A stretch of DNA of 64,000 bases from NCBI GenBank assembly GCA_963678705.1, contig OY783223.1, positions 1,302,001 to 1,366,000 on the forward strand. Direction: 5' to 3'. The position numbers and the translations under genes are program-made. The notes below the pieces were generated by a model that was given only the letters and a program-made list of their open reading frames with translations, was not told the origin of the DNA and ran no database searches. This document shows positions 40,959-51,454 of this stretch, one piece after another. Within the stretch, counting starts at the first letter, position 1, and each line of letters begins with the position of its first letter. The stretch comes from Panorpa germanica (lineage: Eukaryota > Arthropoda > Insecta > Mecoptera > Panorpidae).

Positions 40959-43083
40959 CGGCCATATGACCTTGCTTTGGCCTCCAAAGACGATACGTTA
41001 CTGCTGTCATCTGTTTGCTGTTCGGCACCTGACCCATAACATCTCCGGTTTCAGAATCACTGTCGTCTGAGAATACGTCCCATGGTTTCATGTGATCGGC
41101 CTTTGAAAGTGTATTAGAAGAACCTTCCCCTTCACCGATACGTCTTACCCTATACCGCTCATTTCGGTCAACTCCTGTAACCTGATACGGTCCTAAATAT
41201 TTGTTATATAATTTAAATCCAGTACCAAACTGGGTTCTTTTTACGGCAACAATGTCTCCGACTTTATATGTCCTAGCTGGTTTCCTATTTCTATTGAAAT
41301 TCTTGCGATTCTCTTCCTGTGGTTTTAATATATGTTTCTTGTCGTTAGCACGTAACTCGTGGAAGTCGTCCTCACGCATTTCTCGATTACCTTTTTCTAA
41401 CAGCTGAGAGATATGCGTCTCCTCATCTGTTTTCATTGTCGCACCTGTTAACAACTTGAACGGTGTAGTATTTATGCTACGCTGATAAGTTTTGTTTAAT
41501 TCTTGCTCTTCGACCTTGCCGTCGTTCAACCAGGTTTCTACATGTTTCTCAACTTCTTCTTGTTCGCAGTAAGCCATACGTCGCGAATTTTGAAAAACAG
41601 GAACCTCATCGGTCATGTATATTTTCGCTTCTACTTCAGTAACCCTTGTTACTTTTGGTTCATAGGTTTCAACAAGTTCCTTAATTTTAGCCCTGACATC
41701 TGGACTAATATTATTACCCATGACGATTTCGTCGTCGACTACACATAATATTTTATTCTGTTCACTATCCTCGTACTTTTTTCGCATGGTAATACCGTCT
41801 ACACTTATTGTGGTTTCTACTTGGTCTAGCAGAGGTTTACCGATTAAGACACTATGTCTAGTTGTACTTGATGGAACTATTAAAAAGTTAGTACAGTACT
41901 GTTCATTGTCTACTTTCACTTGAGCACTAAATTCACCCAAAACTTTGATTTTAAATCCTCCGATTCCAGTCAATACAATATTGTTTTCGCGCACAACCGC
42001 TTTATTACTTAATTTAATATAATCGTCAGCTCTAATCAAATTCTGATCACTTCCGGTATCAATCAGACATTTAAAACTGATACTGTCTATGCTCATGTCT
42101 TTTGTCATATTACATGTTTTATTTGTGTCCACTAACAAAGCATCACTCGTTTTATTCGCGGTACAATTTCTCGAAATATGTCCCTCTTCATGACATTTGA
42201 AACACTTTATTTTACTTTCACTTTTTATCTTTTCACTTGATTCATTTCTTTTACTATTAAGGTATTCGTTGCTTTTTCGGCACACGTTTTCTTTATGTCC
42301 GAGTTCATTACAATTAAAACATTTTATCGCGTTTAAGTCTTTTGGTCTGTCTTTACGTACACTAAAATGATTCCTTTCTTGCACTTGCAATAGCGTCGAA
42401 TCATACCGTTTTACTTTTAACAACAAATCGGGCACTGTTTTAAAGTCGCACATTGATAACACACTTATCAAGTCTTTGTTGTTTAGTCCGGCTATTATGT
42501 ATTTTATCACGGCCTTTTCACTGATATTATCACTCTTACTGGCGGTCGCTTTCACCGAGTATACATAATCTTCTATTGCTTCGTTTTTTCCTCGTTGTCT
42601 CTTCATTAGTTCCATGTGTACGTCAGATTCATCGTACTCCACTGGAAAATTCCTGATTAATTCGTATTTGAACGTCGTCCAATCCTTGACTACGTTCAAA
42701 CTAGCATCAAACCAGTTTTTCGCGGCACACTGCAGCTTGTTGACACCTTGATGAAGCTTCACTTTATCACTCCAGCCATAAATGTCTGCTATATCCTCCA
42801 ATTTTCGCACCCAAGCTGTAGCCGTCAATACCGTGGTTGCTGGGTTAAACACAGGTATGCATTCCAGGTTCTGTGTCGGCATAAACCCATGATGATTCAT
42901 TCTCTGTTCCTGTATTGTACTATTCCCGATACTCAACTGCAATAGTTCTGTTCTAAGCCTCGTCAGCTCTGCTTGTACTCCCAACCAACTATCTTCATTA
43001 GATGTTGAGTTACCTGAGCGTCCAGCTAACAAACTATCTTCCACAGTAGTATCGTTCATGTTTACGTTATATGCCATTTTCAA
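40954..43083 (-). CDS. Gag-protease protein fused in frame to the integrase C-terminal tail
   Basis: Residues 1-250 form a gag with TAWVRKLEDIADIYGW and a retrotransposon-gag-like core (NWFDASLNVVKDWTTFKYEL). Two CCHC knuckles follow from about 255 (CFNCNELGHKENVC and CFKCHEEGHISRNC). The aspartic protease has CLIDTGSD with D at 342 and an LIGKPLLD flap-side motif. The next region (VFQNSRRMAYCEQEEVEKHV) is the very start of a Gypsy RT. At about 41500 (residue 526) it jumps to the integrase tail (NTTPFKLLTG and YKVGDIVAVKRT). All RT palm, RNase H and integrase catalytic motifs are gone, yet the 709-residue frame is open. It could make particles but not replicate alone. Confidence 0.88.
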   Translation of the reverse strand: MKMAYNVNMNDTTVEDSLLAGRSGNSTSNEDSWLGVQAELTRLRTELLQLSIGNSTIQEQRMNHHGFMPTQNLECIPVFNPATTVLTATAWVRKLEDIADIYGWSDKVKLHQGVNKLQCAAKNWFDASLNVVKDWTTFKYELIRNFPVEYDESDVHMELMKRQRGKNEAIEDYVYSVKATASKSDNISEKAVIKYIIAGLNNKDLISVLSMCDFKTVPDLLLKVKRYDSTLLQVQERNHFSVRKDRPKDLNAIKCFNCNELGHKENVCRKSNEYLNSKRNESSEKIKSESKIKCFKCHEEGHISRNCTANKTSDALLVDTNKTCNMTKDMSIDSISFKCLIDTGSDQNLIRADDYIKLSNKAVVRENNIVLTGIGGFKIKVLGEFSAQVKVDNEQYCTNFLIVPSSTTRHSVLIGKPLLDQVETTISVDGITMRKKYEDSEQNKILCVVDDEIVMGNNISPDVRAKIKELVETYEPKVTRVTEVEAKIYMTDEVPVFQNSRRMAYCEQEEVEKHVETWLNDGKVEEQELNKTYQRSINTTPFKLLTGATMKTDEETHISQLLEKGNREMREDDFHELRANDKKHILKPQEENRKNFNRNRKPARTYKVGDIVAVKRTQFGTGFKLYNKYLGPYQVTGVDRNERYRVRRIGEGEGSSNTLSKADHMKPWDVFSDDSDSETGDVMGQVPNSKQMTAVTYRLWRPKQGHMAV

Positions 43084-43411
43084 TTTTCTCCTCGTAAAAC
43101 AGTTTACACACTTTTCTGATACAATTCACTTGCTAGTCCTATTATAAAGTCCGTCTTATAAATTCTCGACTATTCCGCTAATGAACTATCACTTGAAAGC
43201 ACTGTTTGTAGAAAACTATCTTGTATTATTCTTCTCTGTATTATTCACTTGTGGATAACTCGTAGATAACTAATCCGCACTTAGTTCAATTCGCTATGAG
43301 TTACTAATCCGCACTTCTTTGTATTATTCACTTCGCGCACTTAGTTCAATTCGCTATGAGCTGCTAATCCGCACTTCTGATGTGGAAACGAGAGCTCAAT
43401 CGCACTTCTGA
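43084..43411 (-). other. Leader with repeated GAAGTGCGGATTAG units
   Basis: On the coding strand the leader between LTR and gag repeats (G)AAGTGCGGATTAG ... CTCATAGCGAATTGAAC about twice and also carries extra copies of the LTR-end word CTCGTTT(T)CCACATC. No clear TGG-type primer site was seen; priming is unresolved. Confidence 0.65.
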
Positions 43412-44019
43412 TGTGGAAAACGAGAGTACAATGCCACCTCTGATGTGGAAACGAGAGCTATCCAACTTCTTATGTGGAAAACAATAACCAATCCGCTAAT
43501 CTGGTGTGGAATCAAGGTACTCTTGTTTAATTTAGGGCAATGTCAATTCAATTAATATTCAACTACGTAATATCTTAGTTGGTTTGTCAGGATGATAAAG
43601 AATCACATAATTGGTTTAATACATTTATTGAATAAAATAATAACGATGATAATAATAATGATAATAATAATGATACAATATAAACGTTGGTGTTTACTTT
43701 ACAAATACAGAACAATGAATGCACAAACAACCTTAAATTCTAGCTAATATATACTCGGTCCTACATTAGTTTTTTCAGCTTGGCTTAAAAGGTTTGTTAT
43801 TTTAATTCTAAGAATACGCCTGGTTAATTTCAATAACACATCCCCTCATGTATTCAATCAGTGGTTTAAAGTTCCACACATTATAATTGCTTTTAACTTG
43901 TCACTTGGTTTCTACTTAAAATATATACCCTCATTAATCACACTATTTTACGACTTTTCTAGCTCGGGTGTTATAGTTACGCCTACTTTGTACGCTTGAT
44001 GTATTTTTACGATCCTACA
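43412..44019 (-). repeat. 5' LTR of the minus-strand element (608 bp)
   Basis: Same length and apparently the same sequence as 40351-40958. It includes an AT-rich run of GATAATAATAAT-like units and promoter-like AT words. Confidence 0.92.
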
Positions 44020-44085
44020 TATATATATATATATATATCCCACAAATTACAAAAGTACAAAATATATATATATATATATAATCTT
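44020..44085. repeat. Two (TA)n microsatellites
   Basis: TA runs at about 44017-44038 and 44062-44081 separated by CCCACAAATTACAAAAGTAC. The first continues the TA repeat found left of 40351, as expected if the LTR element inserted into it. Confidence 0.85.
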
Positions 44086-44225
44086 TGTATATGTATTTGT
44101 ATATGTTTGTATAATGTTACCTATGTACTTTTTTTTAACTTGCTTGGTTGGTTAGCTCCGCAACAATAATGTGTAGCATATCTGCAAAATATGGTTCTAT
44201 ATACAATTAAATGTCATTATGACAT

Positions 44226-45697
44226 TTGATATTTCTTGTAAAAATAGACGATTACTATTATTTAATCCCTGAAGCTCTGCAGAATGATAATTATCAACTA
44301 GAGGCAAGTACATCACTCGAAGCTGCCTTACCATCATCAGTTGTCCCACGTGCAGGATGGCCTGCAACAGCCCAAAACTTCCCTCAAGGGACAAAAAGAC
44401 TCACAGAGGCTGAGTGTATAACACTTAAAGCAGTCGGAGAAAGCGAAGGCTTCCAGAGTAATTCTAGCTGAGTTCATGCAGACAACGAAGCAAAAGGCAC
44501 CAACTAAGTTTCCTGGTGTTACACTTAGTCTGGAGAGCAGATATCAAGTGATCCCTGCAGAGGTATTAGATGCAAATTGTATTTGCAGAGACAGACGCAG
44601 AGAAATAGAAATTGAGGAGAGATATACGCCTTCTTAAACAAAAACTGAATAGGGTGGAAAGATCATTCTAGAAACAAAAGGTACACTAAAAAACTTATCC
44701 GAATCTATTGAGGAAAAAGTGTTTACCGATTTTGAAAAATATTTTGTAAAAGGAAGGTACCCACTATTATCTTCCGTCATAAGAAATTGCAAGATAAAAG
44801 CTAATGCCAGGAAGTGGACGTTAGACGACAAACTCGTGGCATTAACTATTTATAAAAGGGGACCTAGGTGTTATAGGTATACGAGTATATCAACCCTTCA
44901 AGCTATGCCTTCTAGAACGACCCTAATGAACGTGTTGGCTAATGTGAGATTAGATCCAGGTATTAATAAAATATTATTAGACATTCTAGGTAAAAGAATT
45001 AAAGATTAAGATGAACCATATAAGTGTTGTGTGTTGATGTTTGATGAAATAAGTTTAACCAACCCAAGGGTTAACTTATTGTCATTTCAAGCAGACACTT
45101 CGAGGATACGTTGATTTAGGAGACGATAAGAAGCAAGATGAACTGGCTCACCATGCATTGCTGTTATACTGATAATATTTTAGACAAATCTAATGTTGAG
45201 CTTGCAAATATTTCTGGTTTCACTTACATTGATTTTCATACTGATTTAACTGGCTTTGTCATAAAACAAACCACTAAAAAAAATTGTGAAGCATGTAATG
45301 CTTGTAATATTGCCGCAATTAAATATATTAAGAATGAGAATAGAATAGATGCGATAAGAAACCAAATCACATATAATGATAAATATGTGACAGTCAGCGG
45401 TCGGCGATTATTCCATGCGTTTGATGTGCCACATTTGATGAAAGGAATAAGAAATTCCTTCATCACTAAAGATCTGGTATTTAAGCTAGAACCGTATGCA
45501 CCGACATAAGGGCATCCTGGGACAGCATTACAAAACTATATGAAATTGACATTCAAAAACATACTGTGAGACTGATATTGTGAGTGTATAGTGAGACTTA
45601 TTATTGATGATAAGCCTGTCATTGATGATTTGTACAACAGAATCATCTGATTCACTTACATCAATGGAATCTATAATAATACCAAGAGGTTTGGAGG
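44226..45697 (+). pseudogene. P-superfamily (THAP9-like) transposase relic, copy B, left part
   Basis: A broken N-terminal piece (44226-44640) is followed by GRYPLLSSVIRNCKIKANAR, KWTLDDKLVALTIYKRG, MNVLANVRLDPGIN and CCVLMFDEISLTN, then, after a frameshift, GYVDLGDDK. Later pieces carry NIAAIKYIKNENR and HAFDVPHLMKGIRNSF. This is the RNase-H-like core with the first catalytic Asp (F-D-E-I-S) of P-type transposases, which cut and paste with a GTP-dependent insertion domain. Multiple frame breaks and a CTGTCATTGATGATTTG piece shared with copy C show an old relic. At 45698 it is cut by the hAT insertion and resumes at 50016. Confidence 0.75.
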
Positions 45698-45720
45698 ATG
45701 AGAGGTAGTGTTGCCCAAAT

Positions 45721-45887
45721 TCAGTCTTGGTCTTGCAGTCTTGGTCTTGTTCTTGCGTTTTTGCAAGACCAAGACCAAGAACAAGACCGCGTATTTTTAG
45801 CAAGACCAAGACCAAGACTGACCGTGCAAGACTTGAGCAAGAACAAGACATAGCCTGCAAGACTCTTGCGTCTTGCAGCTAGGACTT
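45721..45887. repeat. Left subterminal CAAGACCAAGAC repeat array of the hAT
   Basis: Many copies of CAAGAC/GTCTTG occur in both orientations, including a near-palindrome around a TTCTTGCGTTTTTGCAAGA centre. Subterminal hexamer arrays are binding sites for hAT transposases. Confidence 0.85.
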
Positions 45888-47050
45888 AGCGCTATTTCAC
45901 GGAGTAGTTAGGTGTAACAGTTCGGTGTATAGGTAGGTAGGTACGCTTAGGAATTCTATGAGACGCAAAAAACTATATCAAAGAATATGAAAAACTGGAC
46001 CTATGCGCATTACGACTAATACCATAAACATAGCGAATAAAAAAATATCTATTAAAATCAAACTGAGTGCATGCATAGTTATGTTTTAACCATCGGCACT
46101 TTGATAATGCGGCATCAAAGGTTTTGTACTTACTTCTCAAAGAAATTTGCCGCTTTTCGGAAGTACATGGTTATGATACACGCGCCGGCGGCTTCTTTTG
46201 AAATCTAAAACAATCGTTGCCGCCGCGCCGAAATCATAACATTTGACACTATTCATGCAAAATAATTTCGAATTTTAAGAATACCTACAGGTGTTCCAAA
46301 GAATAAATAAGTTTCAGAGTGCTTAGAATGAAAATGAATACATTATACTGATCACGCAAGTAGTATTATGATTAGGATAAAATGGTGAGGATAGGTAGTA
46401 GATGTCATAATAATTCATTCTAGTAAGTAATTATAATATTGATTACTTATATGGTTTTAAACTAATTACTTAGGTACTATTATTGTACATTTAGTCATTA
46501 TATTTCTTAAGTTTTTACAAGAAAAAATAGCAAAAAAGTGTTCGAATATCTCTGAGAGAGATGATGAGAGTAAGTATTTACTAGCTGTGCCCGCGACTTC
46601 GTCCACGAGGAATAGTAACTTTGGAGGTATAGTGACGTTCAGGATTTATTTATTTATTTTAAAACTTCTGTCATCAAACATACAAACGAACTCTTCAGCT
46701 TTATAATATTAGTATAGATGCACGCCAAAACATTCACTTATATGTAAAGAATAGTGATTGGCACTAATTCTTTACATATATTTTATTCACGGGTCGCGTC
46801 TGTACAAGTAGGTAATATTTAGTGTGTGTTTGTACGCCGCACGCGGCATCGTTCGATTTGCGGCGGCATCCTTTTCATAGAGCCGGCACGTGGCGAGGCG
46901 GCGCGGTAAAAAGCAAGGAAACGTACTATAAATGAAGGAATTATTTTAATTCCAGTCATTTCCAATTGAGCTGTGCTTCGATTCTAACTTAATAATTGTT
47001 TTTACTAATTCTCGTTGTTTTCTAAAAACGTATCACGTGTACAATTTAAT
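45888..47050. other. hAT 5' non-coding region and probable promoter
   Basis: No ORF. GC-rich patches lie near 46180-46240 and 46840-46910, a mini-Helitron occupies 46581-46718, and a 17-bp imperfect hairpin (ATATGTAAAGAATAGTG with its inverse) lies at about 46740-46781. The second GC-rich patch, 150-200 bp before the start codon, is the likeliest promoter area. Confidence 0.5.
46581..46718 (-). mobile_element. Mini-Helitron (138 bp) inside the hAT
   Basis: On the minus strand it starts TCTATACTAATATTATAAAG after an A and ends GCGGGCACAGCTAG before a T, the terminal signature of Helitrons. No coding capacity. It is a non-autonomous relative of Helitrons such as 12273-25489, and it sits upstream of the transposase gene without disrupting it. 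Confidence 0.75.
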
Positions 47051-49429
47051 ATGAGTGACGAAGATTCAAATTATTCTAGTCCGAGTAACGAGAGTTTGAG
47101 TCACAGATCTAAAAGACCCAAAAGCAAATTTGAGGAGTTTTTCGAAATAATTCATGCATCCCAAACTGCCTTGTGTAAATTGTGCCAACATAAAAAGATT
47201 GAAATAAAAATGAAAAACAGAAACACTTCAGGCTTAAGGAAACATCTAATGTCTTTCCACAAAAAGGAATCAGAAATATTTCTTCCTGTTAAACCAAAAT
47301 TAAGTGGAGATATCACAAGCTTTTTAGTAACCGCTGGAAGAAGTGGACAGGTAAGAATATTTTTTTAACAGTTAAAAGAATTTTAACTCCGCGTAGCTAT
47401 TCATGCGATACTTTCAAAAACGCCATTAACTTACGTAAGTATTTTTGAGTTAGTGGTGTTTTCATCTAGGGGTGCGACATATTAAGTATGTAATTATCGT
47501 CTTAAATATTTTTTATAAACACCCATATTTTCATTTAATCGGCCAGTAACAACTAAGTACTTTATTTTGGTAAATTACAGTACAGTGCAACCTTAATATA
47601 ACAAATATCAATTTAACGATTTTCTCGATTTAACAACAACAAACCTCCTCCTCTTATACGCTCAAACCTAGTATGTTTTAAATAATAACACAAGATTTAT
47701 TGTTTTGTTTCAGTCGGAAAACAGCAGTGACAACATCACGACAGCTACAGTTGATTGGGTGGTGAAAAAATATCTTCCCTTCTCATTTTTCGATGACGAA
47801 GCTACACAAGTATATTTTCGACGTATTTGCCCTAATATGGTGTTTCCTAAAAGGTCTACACTTAGAAGGAAAGTCAAAGAGCGATTTGAAGAGCTCCAAT
47901 TGAATCTCAAGGAACGACTTCAACCATTATCATCTAAAATGTCGTTTACCATTGATGGGTGGACGTCAATTGCTGGTAGGAGTTACTACGGGGTTACTAT
48001 TCATTATATAGACAACGAATGGAAGTATCGATCTGTAGTTCTTGATTTTATACCATCACGCGGTCGACATACTGGGGAAGATATTGCAACGATTTTCCAT
48101 GAATGTTTATTGGAATATGGCATAATTGATAAAATACAAGGTATCACGGTCGACAACGCAACTGCAAATACCAAATTTATGTATGAACTGGGCAAACAGC
48201 TGCCGCCACACTTTGATTCAGACAATCAACATTTCCGGTGCTTTGCTCACATTTTAAACCTTGGTGTACAAGATTTATTAAAGACCTTAGCATTACACTG
48301 TGAGTCTGACACTAACGCGCAAGATCAGCAGTACGAAGACTATGCAGACGAAACTGAGGATGAGGAAGATGAAGAATCTGCACCAAATATTGCTGACTCG
48401 CGTACATCTGTAACAAAGTTACGCAGTATTTCCAGTAAAATAAAAAGAAGTGAGATAGTGAAGAAGAAGTTTCAGTCTGCTTGTGAAGCAGCTGGCGTGC
48501 CATCAAATCTAAATGCCATTCTTGACTGTCCAACGAGATGGAATTCCACACATGATATGATTGGATTTGGTTTAAAAGTGAGAGCGGGCATTGACATATT
48601 GTGCAGTTCTGTCACCGAATTGAATGATTTTCAAATCACAGCTAATGAATGGCAGGTACTCGAAAAATTACATAAATTTCTAATAAACTTTAAACTTTTA
48701 AGTACAAAACTTGGTGGAGACAAATATGTTACGTTACCGCTAGTCATTGTATCATTTAATCTCTTGCTAGATAAAATTGAATCCATGGTAAAACAGTTAG
48801 ATGAGAAACCTAATCGATCTGAAGTGGATGAAAGGCTCATTCTAGCTTTCCAAGCAGTTCGAGACAAAATGCTTAAACATTACAAGAAGAGCAACTGGAT
48901 TTATTGTACTTCTTTAATTTTAGACCCAAGGCATAAGGCTCAGACTTTTGACCTGACAATGTGGGGGAAGCAACTTAAAACAGAAAGTCTGCGCAAGTTC
49001 AATGAACTTTATGAAGAATATAAAAGTCTACACTCACTGAACAAATCTCTGGAATTACCAGAAAAAGACAATAAAGTATGTGATGAAGATGAAGACGTAA
49101 TAGACTTTGATAAACTCTATGAATGTCCCTCGACGTCATCTGGATCTTGTCTTCAAGGCTTAGTGATAGACGAGTTGGAGGAGTACCTGAGAAAACCAAG
49201 AACTGCCAGCTCGGAAGACATTTTAGATTGGTGGAGGACGCATGAGACAGAGTATCCGATTTTATCGAAAATGGCCCGTGATTTTCTCTCAATACCTGCA
49301 ACTTCAGTACCTGCTGAGAGGTTATTTTCTAAAGCATCATTAGTAATTAGAAAACATAGAAATAGGTTAAGTGATGAGTCAGCCAGATGGTTACTTTGTA
49401 TTAATTCTTGGTCAAAAGAATTGATATAA
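47051..49429 (+). CDS. hAT transposase (BED finger, two exons), intact
   Basis: Start ATG 47051 (MSDEDSNYSSP); an upstream in-frame TTG was rejected. Exon 1 (47051-47350) and exon 2 (47714-49429) join in phase 0 across a 363-bp GT-AG intron, giving 671 residues. The BED finger uses C42, C45, H65 and H70. The RNase-H-like core has the catalytic residues expected for hAT: D181 (FTIDGWTS), D247 (TVDNATANT) and E635 (SVPAERLFS). An acidic stretch (TEDEEDEE) lies in the insertion domain, and the C-terminal dimerisation region ends RLSDESARWLLCINSW. The protein would bind the CAAGAC arrays and excise the element. No stop or frameshift was found. Confidence 0.92.
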
Positions 49430-49855
49430 AGTATCATAACCTAATGATAAAGCTGTTGATTTGTGTTGTATTTTATTTTTTATTCAAATAAATGATAAAT
49501 CGTAAAACTCTTTTATTAAATTTCTTATAAGTTGAGGGTTCAATCTCTTTCTAGACAGATAAGTATTGTTCTTTAAAATACAGTCAAGTTATTGTAATTA
49601 ATTTGTTTTTTTACATGTTTTAGCAAATGTAAGCTTATAAATCATAAATGTTTATTAAGAAACAGTTACTTCCATGGAAAACGACATATAGGTCAGTTGA
49701 TTTTTCGAATTTCTTATCAAATCTTCAGTTATTTATTAATCTGCTTGATCTTTACTATGGCTATGTTAATTCAAGCTCACAATGTTCCAATTCTAATACG
49801 TTTTTCTAAGATTTAAAGTAAACTTTAATAAATAGTAATAGACTAATAGGTAATT
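49430..49855. other. hAT 3' untranslated region
   Basis: No gene. An AATAAA word occurs 60 bp after the stop (TCAAATAAATGATAAATC, about 49482), the likely polyadenylation signal. Confidence 0.6.
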
Positions 49856-50007
49856 GCAAGACTTGCAAGACTCTTGCTGCAAGACCAAGACCAAGACCAA
49901 GACTGGGAGCGCAAGACCAAAACCAAGACCAAGACCAGGTGTATTGGCGCAAGACCAAGACCAAGACTGGCTAAGTCTCGTCTTGTTCTTGCATTTGGGC
50001 AACACTA
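49856..50007. repeat. Right subterminal CAAGACCAAGAC array and terminal repeat of the hAT
   Basis: About a dozen CAAGAC hexamers occur mostly in one orientation, then GTCTCGTCTTGTTCTTGC in the other, and finally the inverted terminus ending CACTA. It mirrors the left array at 45721-45887. Confidence 0.85.
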
Positions 50008-50015
50008 ATGAGAGG

Positions 50016-50940
50016 CTGTTGTAATAGCTAATAATAGCTAATTTTAGCAAGAAATTTATTATTATACAAAATATTCTGCCGAAAATATGTAATCAGAACA
50101 ATTTCATGAGAAGTATAAAACAATATATTTTTGATAATATTGACTTGTCTATATTAGTATCCGAAAGACATCCCGACATTCCGGATGCCTTTGTTACCTT
50201 AACATGTAAGATGATGATACATACATGGTGCAAAAATGTTAATAAAATATTACATGGACAAAGCACTATGTATTGAGAGCTGCCAAATAAATTTAAGATA
50301 CAACAAATAGATGAAATAAAAGAGTTAGCTAAAATACATTACCAAAAATCACGTAAATCGAAGAGACCGATTGTTGAAATTACGAATCTGTGACTAGTCT
50401 AGTTCACTAATTTAATTTTAAGTTACATTAAAATGAAGGTACAATAACCCAGGTGTTCCCTTACATTTTTCTATTTTCACTTTTTTATATTTAATTAATA
50501 AGTATGAAACAACGATATATTTCTGAATTTTAGGTTCAGTACGCGTTGGAAAATATGTATCGAGCACTGCAGGACTGCTGCAATTTTTGGACAGTTTATT
50601 TGACTCCCTGAACAGTAACTAAAAAACTATGCATTCTATGTATTACATAGATAAAGATTACATAGAGAAAGCTAACGATACAGGGACGGATAAATATAAG
50701 GGTAAGGGGTCGGTCAAAATTCCGTCAATAAATAATTTTATTTCTACTATAAAAGTTTTATATGCCCTCTGGTTTCATTTGAAAAACAGAAGAGTGAACC
50801 AAGACCCGCTTGAAAAATATTTCCATACCATCAGAACATACGAGCTAACACACCAACAGATTTTGAAAGTTCCTTCAAAGCATTACTTATCAATAACAAG
50901 TCTTCAAGACATTCTATTGATGCTTGTAAAGTAGACTTAG
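50016..50940 (+). pseudogene. P-superfamily transposase relic, copy B, right part
   Basis: This resumes the relic cut at 45697. It matches 52424-53310 of copy C closely, apart from a deletion after CTGTTGTA. Coding scraps include LSILVSERHPDIPDAF and, at 50629-50934, LWFHLKNRRVNQDPLEKYF with FHTIRTYELTHQQIL. N-R-R-x-N-Q-D-P-L-E is the conserved block near the final catalytic Asp of P-type and THAP9 transposases. Stops and frameshifts abound. Confidence 0.75.
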
Positions 50941-51454
50941 TTGGCGATGCTTTCGGCAATTCTAATGTGACAATAATGTTCAAAGAGCATTACGAAGGAG
51001 AGAAGCGTTCCAATCTATCTAAGTAAAAATTGAACTTGATATATTGAACATGCTGTTCAATATATCAATAATTATCTAGATACTCTTTCACTTTACTAAA
51101 AGTATTGTACCGGAGAAAATTTTGAAAATTTTAACTCTTAAAATTACAGGAGCTGCAGAAAACTGAGTTAAAAATAGTTGTTGTCTGTGATCAAGCGACA
51201 ACTTCAAAATGAGAATGCAAATCCTAATAATTATCATCAATCTCTTTTTTGTAATTGAACAAAAACTATTTTATATTCCTGATCAAATCTTCCTACAGCG
51301 GGGAGACTTCCTGTTCTCTTGTGACACATACTCACATTTCTGCATGGACACAACGGAAGGGGGCGCAATACAGCAGATATAACGTATTGAGTGTGAACGA
51401 TCATCGGTCGACCAATCGACCATACGTGCCAAAACACATATGAAATAATTATAT
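50941..51454. other. Spacer between P relic copies B and C
   Basis: No supported gene. A CATGCTGTTC/TTGAACATG... inverted pair occurs near 51030-51070 (TTGATATATTGAAC and GTTCAATATATCAA). Confidence 0.45.

Larger units (their letters stand above)
40351..44019 (-). mobile_element. Internally deleted Ty3/Gypsy-type element (gag-protease, no RT)
   Basis: Two 608-bp LTRs (40351-40958 and 43412-44019) look identical by eye and, on the coding strand, begin TGTAGGATCG and end CGTTTTCCACA. Between them one 709-codon ORF on the minus strand contains gag, protease and a scrap of RT joined in frame to the integrase C-terminus. The flanks are TA repeats, so a TATA duplication is likely but cannot be proved. 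It inserted beside the poly(A) tail of the I-clade LINE. Confidence 0.9.
45706..50007 (+). mobile_element. Complete hAT transposon with 8-bp target duplication
   Basis: The 4302-bp element begins TAGTGTTGCCCAAAT and ends with its exact inverse ATTTGGGCAACACTA, a 15-bp perfect inverted repeat. ATGAGAGG flanks it on both sides (45698-45705 and 50008-50015), the 8-bp duplication typical of hAT. Copy C of the P relic shows the unoccupied site with a single ATGAGAGG at 52416-52423. Inside are subterminal CAAGAC repeats, a mini-Helitron and an unbroken spliced transposase gene. All parts required for mobility appear to be present. Confidence 0.94.
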
